Positions 58,402-64,000 of a stretch of DNA of 64,000 nucleotides are shown here, in pieces; the stretch's first letter is position 1; every line of letters begins with the position of its first letter. The DNA comes from Haemophilus influenzae. Its GTDB lineage: Bacteria; Pseudomonadota; Gammaproteobacteria; Enterobacterales; Pasteurellaceae. The notes below the pieces were generated by a model that saw only the letters and a program-made list of their open reading frames with translations, had not been told where the DNA came from and did no database searches. The translations under genes and the position numbers were made by a program. The DNA lies in the NCBI RefSeq assembly GCF_900475755.1, contig NZ_LS483411.1, positions 1,736,001 to 1,800,000 on the forward strand, given 5' to 3'.

Positions 58402-59485
58402 ATTTAAATTCTTTTGGGTCAAAGGAATTTAACGGATCGCCACCTACTTCTGCATATGGATAGCCGAAGTTATTGATTGGAGCCAGTTCTGGTTGTGGAT
58501 ATAAATCGAAGTCACGGGCATGATTAAATCCCACCCAGTTTGCTTCCCAGTTACCAAACAAATATTTTGCTACGGCTTGTGTATCTTTATCTTCAACAGA
58601 TTTTTTCTCTGCTAAACGCATTTTGGCAACGTCTGCGGAATCAACTGGTACCCATCCAAATCCTGCAAGGTAGAATTCAGCGCGGCAGTGCTGACCGCCA
58701 CTTACGTTTGCGATGCCTTGTTCATTTGCACTACCGAAGGCACCTTTTGAATATTTGCCCATTTTCTCTGCCGTACCTAAGCGAATACCAAAAATTTCAC
58801 GAGCAGGGATGCCTGCAGCACGAGCAAGTGCCACAAATACAGAGTTAATATCGGTACATTTACCTTTTAACACGCCAGTGGTAAGAATTTTTTCTACATC
58901 GCCGTCACCACAACCTAATACAGAATTATCACGTTCCATATTTTTTACGATCCAGTGGTGAATAAGTTCTGCTTTCTTCAATGGATTAGTTTCTTTACCT
59001 AGGATTTTGTCAGCAAATTCTTTCACAATGCCATCAGTTTTAATATGTGGAGTAGCTTTTAAGTATTCTTGTACATCCACGGAATACTGAATATCTTTTG
59101 GCGGAGTATAATTCTCTAAAGCACCTTTCACCATCGGTTCACGGTCTTTTGTTTCAATGACCATCGTGACTTTTAAATCACGTTTTTGTGCATCTTTATC
59201 CCAAGTGGCAAATAAGGTTTTCGCTCCGTATTTATTGTTTTCTGTTACATAGGCATTCATGTAATTACCTTCAAAGTGAATCGATTTCACTTGTTGGTAT
59301 TCCCCATTAAATGGTAATGGAACCCATAAATTGGTTTGTCCTTGCGAGCCTTTTGGCACAACTAAATCATAGGTTTGCGTGAATTCGTAAAGATGGGCGT
59401 CTGTATTGTAGTTTGGAATATTAGTGTTTGCATGAGCTAACGAGCCACATGCAGAAAGCACCGCAACTGCGATAAGTTTCTTCAT
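58376..59485 (-). CDS. Secreted transglutaminase-like protein
   Basis: 369 residues with signal peptide ([19 protein letters not shown]). The transglutaminase core has Cys in [20 protein letters not shown] near residue 212, His in [20 protein letters not shown] near 270, and Asp in WVPVDSADV, a complete Cys-His-Asp triad. Such proteins may be peptidases rather than crosslinkers. First gene of a unit with merT and merP. Divergent from dmsA. Confidence 0.87.
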   Translation of the reverse strand: MKKLIAVAVLSACGSLAHANTNIPNYNTDAHLYEFTQTYDLVVPKGSQGQTNLWVPLPFNGEYQQVKSIHFEGNYMNAYVTENNKYGAKTLFATWDKDAQKRDLKVTMVIETKDREPMVKGALENYTPPKDIQYSVDVQEYLKATPHIKTDGIVKEFADKILGKETNPLKKAELIHHWIVKNMERDNSVLGCGDGDVEKILTTGVLKGKCTDINSVFVALARAAGIPAREIFGIRLGTAEKMGKYSKGAFGSANEQGIANVSGGQHCRAEFYLAGFGWVPVDSADVAKMRLAEKKSVEDKDTQAVAKYLFGNWEANWVGFNHARDFDLYPQPELAPINNFGYPYAEVGGDPLNSFDPKEFKYDYVSKKL

Positions 59486-59650
59486 GAAGAGATCCTCTAG
59501 TTAATAATAGTTAAACTTAACATATTAGATAAACTAATACGCCACTATGCTAACGGGTTTTTAAATCCATAGTCAATTTGTTATTCCAAAATTTATTAAA
59601 ACATCAATCTACTAAAATACCCTATAAATAATATACCTATTAATGATTAA

Positions 59651-59691
59651 TTGATTTGGCTCAAGTAAAACTTCTATACAAAGATTATAAT
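59651..59691 (+). promoter_or_regulatory. FNR-like site and -10 element upstream of dmsA
   Basis: TTGATTTGGCTCAA (59651-59664) matches the FNR palindrome TTGAT-N4-ATCAA in nine of ten positions. TATAAT lies at 59686-59691, placing the FNR site centre near -41, the class II position. It fits anaerobic control of DMSO reductase. Confidence 0.75.
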
Positions 59692-59738
59692 TAACTCGTT
59701 TTAGTTATTTTTCAATCTGACTGTGGGGGAACGATATA

Positions 59739-62159
59739 ATGAGTAACTTTAATCAAATAAGTCGCCGAGATTTTGTCAAGGCGTCATCTGCGGGAGCTGC
59801 ACTGGCAGTTTCAAATCTTACTTTACCTTTCAATGTAATGGCTAAAGAGACACAACGCCTCAATGAAAATAATCAAGAACGTATTGTTTGGAGTGCTTGT
59901 ACAGTAAACTGTGGTAGCCGTTGTCCATTACGAATGCACGTAAAAGATAACCGAATCACTTATGTGGAAACCGATAATACGGGGACAGAAACATATAATC
60001 TTGATCATCAGGTTCGCGCTTGTCTACGTGGACGTTCTATGCGTCGTCGAGTATATAACCCAGACCGTTTAAAATATCCAATGAAACGTATAGGTAAACG
60101 CGGAGAAGGCAAATTCAAACGAATCAGTTGGGATGAGGCTTTAACTGAAATTGCAGACGCATTGAAACGCAATATCAAAAAATATGGCAATGAATCAATT
60201 TATTTAAACTATGGTACGGGAACACTCGGTGGCACAATGGCTAAATCTTGGCCACCTGCATCCACTATGATCGCTCGTTTTATGAATTGTATTGGTGGAT
60301 ATTTAAACCATTATGGTGATTACAGCACTGCACAAATTGCTGTCGGTTTAGATTATACCTATGGTGGTGGTTGGGCATTGGGAAATGGAATGGCTGACAT
60401 TGAAAACACCAAATTAATAGTGTTATTCGGTAATAATCCTGCAGAAACTCGTATGAGTGGAGGTGGTTTAACTTATTGTATTGAACAAGCCAAAGCTCGT
60501 TCCAATGCCAAAATGATTATTATCGATCCTCGTTATAATGATACTGGTGCAGGGCGTGAAGATGAGTGGATCCCAATTCGTCCAGGCACTGATGCAGCCC
60601 TCGTTTCTGCCCTTGCCTATGTAATGATTCAAGAAAATCTCGTGGATCAACCTTTCTTAGATAAATATTGTGTTGGTTATGATGAAAAAACATTACCTGC
60701 GGATGCCCCTAAAAATGGTCATTATAAAGCCTATATTTTAGGTTATGGTAATGATGGTATCGCTAAAACCCCAGAATGGGCGGCTAAAATCACGGGTATT
60801 CCGGCGGAGAGAATTATTAAACTCGCACGTGAAATTGGTAGTACAAAACCTGCCTTTATTTCCCAAGGTTGGGGGCCTCAACGTCGTAGTAATGGAGAAT
60901 TAATCTCTCGTGCCATTGCGATGTTACCAATCTTAACAGGTAATGTTGGAATTCACGGTGGTAACACTGGTGCACGTGAAAGTGCGTATAGCATTCCATT
61001 TGTGCGGATGCCAACGCTAAAAAATCCTGTGAAAGCAAGCATTCCAATGTTTTTATGGACGGATGCAATTATTCGAGGCACAGAAATGACCGCACTTACA
61101 GATGGTATTCGCGGTGTTGATAAATTATCGTCCCCAATTAAAGTAATTTGGAATTACGCAAGTAACTGTTTGATTAATCAACACGCACAAATCAATCGTA
61201 CTCACGATATTTTACAAGATGATACGCAATGTGAAATGATCATTACTATTGATAATCATATGACATCTACTGCCAAATACAGTGATATTTTATTACCAGA
61301 TTGTACAACTTCAGAACAAATGGATTTCGCTTTAGATGCCTTTGTATCCAATATGGCATATGTCATTTTTGCAGATCAAGTGATCAAACCATCTTTTGAA
61401 TGTAGACCTATTTACGATATGTTGAGTGATTTAGCTGAGAAAATGGGCGTAAAGGAAAAATTTACTGAAGGACGAACACAAGAAGAGTGGTTACGCCATA
61501 TTTATGAGCAATCTCGAGAAAAATTACCTGAATTACCTACTTTTGAAGAATTTAGACAACAAGGTATTTTTAAAAAAGTTGATCCTAATGGCTTTAAAGT
61601 TGCATACAAAGATTTCCGTGATAATCCAGAAGCCCATCCACTTCAAACGCCATCTGGCAAAATTGAAATTTATTCTTCTCGTCTAGCTGAAATAGCAAAA
61701 ACTTGGAAATTAGCAGAAGATGACGTAATTCATCCCTTACCTATTCACACCCAAAGTTTTGAGCATTACGGTGATCCATTAATGGAAAAATATCCGTTAC
61801 AACTAAGTGGTTTTCACTATAAAGCGAGAACCCATTCAACTTATGGCAATGTGGATGTATTAAAAGCAGCTAATCCACAAGAAGTTTGGATGAATCCTAT
61901 TGATGCAGAACCTCGTAATATTAAAAATGGCGATATGATTCGTATCTTTAATGATCGAGGCGAAGTACGTATTAATGTAAAAATTACACCCCGTATTATT
62001 CCGGGGGTTGTGGCATTAAGCGAGGGGGCTTGGTATGCACCAGATAAAGATCGTATCGATCATTCAGGTTGCATTAATGTACTTACGACACAACGCCCAT
62101 CACCGCTTGCGAAAGGTAATCCGCAACATTCTAATTTAGTTCAAGTGGAACGTTTGTAG
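59739..62159 (+). CDS. dmsA: DMSO reductase catalytic subunit DmsA
   Basis: 806 residues. Tat signal at the start (SRRDFVKASSAGAALAVSNL), then an Fe-S cluster site beginning CTVNCGSRCPLRMHV and the CLRGRSMRRRVY region. Molybdopterin guanine dinucleotide binding domains follow (for example LSGFHYKARTHSTYGNVDVL). It reduces DMSO or other S/N-oxides on the periplasmic side as a terminal electron acceptor system. First gene of dmsABC. Confidence 0.94.
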   Translation: MSNFNQISRRDFVKASSAGAALAVSNLTLPFNVMAKETQRLNENNQERIVWSACTVNCGSRCPLRMHVKDNRITYVETDNTGTETYNLDHQVRACLRGRSMRRRVYNPDRLKYPMKRIGKRGEGKFKRISWDEALTEIADALKRNIKKYGNESIYLNYGTGTLGGTMAKSWPPASTMIARFMNCIGGYLNHYGDYSTAQIAVGLDYTYGGGWALGNGMADIENTKLIVLFGNNPAETRMSGGGLTYCIEQAKARSNAKMIIIDPRYNDTGAGREDEWIPIRPGTDAALVSALAYVMIQENLVDQPFLDKYCVGYDEKTLPADAPKNGHYKAYILGYGNDGIAKTPEWAAKITGIPAERIIKLAREIGSTKPAFISQGWGPQRRSNGELISRAIAMLPILTGNVGIHGGNTGARESAYSIPFVRMPTLKNPVKASIPMFLWTDAIIRGTEMTALTDGIRGVDKLSSPIKVIWNYASNCLINQHAQINRTHDILQDDTQCEMIITIDNHMTSTAKYSDILLPDCTTSEQMDFALDAFVSNMAYVIFADQVIKPSFECRPIYDMLSDLAEKMGVKEKFTEGRTQEEWLRHIYEQSREKLPELPTFEEFRQQGIFKKVDPNGFKVAYKDFRDNPEAHPLQTPSGKIEIYSSRLAEIAKTWKLAEDDVIHPLPIHTQSFEHYGDPLMEKYPLQLSGFHYKARTHSTYGNVDVLKAANPQEVWMNPIDAEPRNIKNGDMIRIFNDRGEVRINVKITPRIIPGVVALSEGAWYAPDKDRIDHSGCINVLTTQRPSPLAKGNPQHSNLVQVERL

Positions 62160-62169
62160 GGGGATAATT

Positions 62170-62787
62170 ATGGAACAATATGGTTTTTATTTTGATTCTG
62201 AACGTTGCACAGGATGTAAAACTTGTGAATTAGCCTGTAAGGATTACAAAGATCTTGGCACAGAAGTCAATTTTCGTCGTATTTATGAATATACAGGTGG
62301 TCAGTGGAATCAACAAGCAGATGGATGCTGGCATCAAAATATATTTGCTTATTATATGTCTATTTCTTGTAATCATTGTGCAGATCCTGCTTGTACAAAA
62401 GTTTGCCCAACTGGTGCAATGCACAAAAATGCAGATGGTTTCGTGATCGTCAATGAAGAAATTTGTATCGGTTGTCGTTATTGTCATATGGCGTGTCCTT
62501 ATGATGCACCGCAATATGATGCACAAAAAGGTCATATGACAAAATGTGATGGATGTTATTCTCGCGTAAAATCAGGTCAAAAACCGATTTGTGTTGATGC
62601 CTGCCCACTACGTGCATTGGATTTCGCTCCTATTGATGAACTTCGAGCAAAATACGGCACTCAAGCCTCCATCGCACCACTACCACCGGCTGATATCACT
62701 CAACCAAATTTAGTGGTAAAACCCAATAAACACGCTCGTTTAAGTAGCGATACAAGTGGGTTCTTAGGAAACCCAAGAGAGGTGTAA
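62170..62787 (+). CDS. dmsB: DMSO reductase iron-sulfur subunit DmsB
   Basis: 205 residues. Four [4Fe-4S] cysteine groups are visible: CTGCKTCELACKD, CNHCADPACTKVCP, CIGCRYCHMACP and CDGCYSR with CVDACP. It relays electrons from DmsC to DmsA. Normal length. It lies ten bases after dmsA and one base before dmsC. Confidence 0.95.
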   Translation: MEQYGFYFDSERCTGCKTCELACKDYKDLGTEVNFRRIYEYTGGQWNQQADGCWHQNIFAYYMSISCNHCADPACTKVCPTGAMHKNADGFVIVNEEICIGCRYCHMACPYDAPQYDAQKGHMTKCDGCYSRVKSGQKPICVDACPLRALDFAPIDELRAKYGTQASIAPLPPADITQPNLVVKPNKHARLSSDTSGFLGNPREV

Positions 62788-62788
62788 G

Positions 62789-63628
62789 ATGAATACAGGA
62801 TTATATGAACTGCCACTAGTATTTTTTACAGTTTTGGCACAAAGTGCGGTCGGTGCTTGGCTTGTTTTCACATTTGTACTATTAAATGAGAAAAATACAA
62901 AAAGTCGCACTTATATTCATAAAGTAATGTTTGTGATTTTGGCTTTGCTAGGTATTGGATTTATTGCTTCCATTATGCATCTTGGCTTACCTATACGTGC
63001 ATTTAATTCACTTAATAGAGTCGGCTCATCAATGATGAGTAATGAAATTGCCACTGGTGCAATATTTTTCGCATTAGCAGGTTTCTACTGGCTGATTGCA
63101 ATTTTAGGTAAAATGCCAGCTTCACTTGGAAATGTATGGCGAATTGTGACCGCCCTTATCGGCATACTATTTATGTATGTAATGAATCAGGTTTACCATA
63201 TTACAAGCATACCAACTTGGAATAATGCATTAACCTCTTGGTCATTCTATCTTACCGTTGTATTAGGTGGATTAACATTGAGCTATGCGTTATTAATCCC
63301 TAATAAACAACGTGAATATCAGCTTCAGCGTCTGCCAAGTTTATTTGCCATTGGAGTATTATTGGTCGCAATAGTCGCCATATATCAAGGCTTCAATTTA
63401 CACAATATTCACAGTGCTATTCAAAATGCCGCTGACCTCGTACCAAATTATGCCATAATGACCGTAACTCGCTTATGTTTACTTTCCATTGTAGCTTTCC
63501 TCTTATTCCGAGTGAAAAACATAGGACTATTAGGTATTTCCGTTCTATTAACGTTAGTAGCTGAAGGCATCGGTCGCGTATTATTTTATGGATTACATAT
63601 GACTTACGGTATGGCGATTGGTGGTTAA
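62789..63628 (+). CDS. dmsC: DMSO reductase membrane anchor DmsC
   Basis: 279 residues with eight predicted hydrophobic spans; it oxidises menaquinol and anchors DmsAB. The start TGLYELPLVFFTVLAQSAVG is typical, including the conserved ELPLVFFT segment. The ending LFYGLHMTYGMAIGG is near normal. A strong terminator follows, so the downstream chaperone gene probably has separate or reduced expression. Confidence 0.94.
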   Translation: MNTGLYELPLVFFTVLAQSAVGAWLVFTFVLLNEKNTKSRTYIHKVMFVILALLGIGFIASIMHLGLPIRAFNSLNRVGSSMMSNEIATGAIFFALAGFYWLIAILGKMPASLGNVWRIVTALIGILFMYVMNQVYHITSIPTWNNALTSWSFYLTVVLGGLTLSYALLIPNKQREYQLQRLPSLFAIGVLLVAIVAIYQGFNLHNIHSAIQNAADLVPNYAIMTVTRLCLLSIVAFLLFRVKNIGLLGISVLLTLVAEGIGRVLFYGLHMTYGMAIGG

Positions 63629-63633
63629 ATTAT

Positions 63634-63666
63634 GTTGAGGCGTATAGCATACGCCTCAATTTTTAG
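63634..63666 (+). terminator. Terminator after dmsC
   Basis: TTGAGGCGTAT (63635-63645) and ATACGCCTCAA (63649-63659) form an eleven-base-pair stem with AGC loop, then ATTTTT. Confidence 0.9.
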
Positions 63667-63739
63667 AAACGTTAATTAGTAATATTTAACCAACCCTCAT
63701 ATCCCCATTCACTAATGACAAATTGTTTTCGGAGATACT

Positions 63740-64000
63740 ATGCAAAATACTCTTCAACAAATTTCTATTTATGGGCGTTTACTCGGTGCAGTATTTTACT
63801 ATGAGCCTAATGATGCACGACTTACTGATATTTTGACATTCTTTCGCCAACCAAATTGGATGCAGGAATGGGAAATTTCATTTGATGTAAAAACACATAA
63901 AAAAATCACCGCACTTATTGAAAAAGGGCTGCAACAAAATATCACTGAACAATATCAGTATTTATTTATTGGTCCAAATGAATTACCTACGCCACCTTGG
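63740..64000 (+). CDS. DmsD/TorD-family Tat chaperone, N-terminal part
   Basis: The first 87 residues are inside the window (start MQNTLQQISIYGRLLGAVFY; near the end YQYLFIGPNELPTPPW). The YxxLFxGP.ELP.PPW motif is the TorD/DmsD signature. It is expected to bind the DmsA Tat signal and support cofactor insertion. GGAGATACT gives a good ribosome site. The gene continues past the window. Confidence 0.88.
   Translation, partial: MQNTLQQISIYGRLLGAVFYYEPNDARLTDILTFFRQPNWMQEWEISFDVKTHKKITALIEKGLQQNITEQYQYLFIGPNELPTPPW

Overview
The window is a Haemophilus influenzae chromosome segment. The evidence is AT-rich Pasteurellaceae coding sequence, many copies of the Haemophilus DNA uptake sequence (AAGTGCGGT/ACCGCACTT), and gene order fabZ-lpxA-lpxB-rnhB-mod-res-...-dmsABC as known from H. 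influenzae. A bex/hcs capsule locus with three serotype-specific genes suggests an encapsulated strain, most likely serotype f; this is inference from gene count and domains, not a typing result.

Layout. 1-2822: fabZ end, lpxA, lpxB and rnhB (lipid A and housekeeping). 3024-7882: a type III restriction-modification system whose mod gene carries 20 AGCC repeats and is out of frame here. 7982-11254: an AhpD-like gene, an AraC-type regulator and an ABC exporter. 11332-11843: a 512-base partial copy of a merP-merT pair. 11841-about 35680: the right part of a Mu-like prophage (terminase through tail fibre assembly, then com and a DNA adenine methylase) without the transposase, repressor or early genes. 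35684-43119: a transporter-gene fragment, then the sap operon on the minus strand. 36196-38005: an IS200/IS605-type element (tnpA plus tnpB) inside sapF. 43156-44544: ycjX. 44541-56965: the capsule locus, with hcsBA and fcs321 on the minus strand and bexDCBA on the plus strand, driven by facing-away promoters. 57100-57662: a broken sodC. 57752-59485: complete merP, merT and a transglutaminase-like gene. 59739-64000: dmsABC and the start of a DmsD/TorD-type chaperone.

How it fits together. The roughly 46 kb between the two merTP copies looks like one or more insertions or rearrangements placed between genes that are neighbours in other H. influenzae. Within it, several genes are decayed: sapA, sapD and sapF are each broken; the prophage tape measure, adenine methylase and a papain-like gene are frameshifted; sodC has a frameshift and a lost copper ligand. 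The capsule genes are all intact, as are sapB, sapC and ycjX.

Notable regulatory features include the mod repeat tract, a canonical A AAA AAG programmed frameshift site in the tail chaperone gene, a CAAG repeat in the phage methylase whose unit change restores the frame, divergent sigma70-type capsule promoters with 17-base spacers, and an FNR-like site upstream of dmsA.
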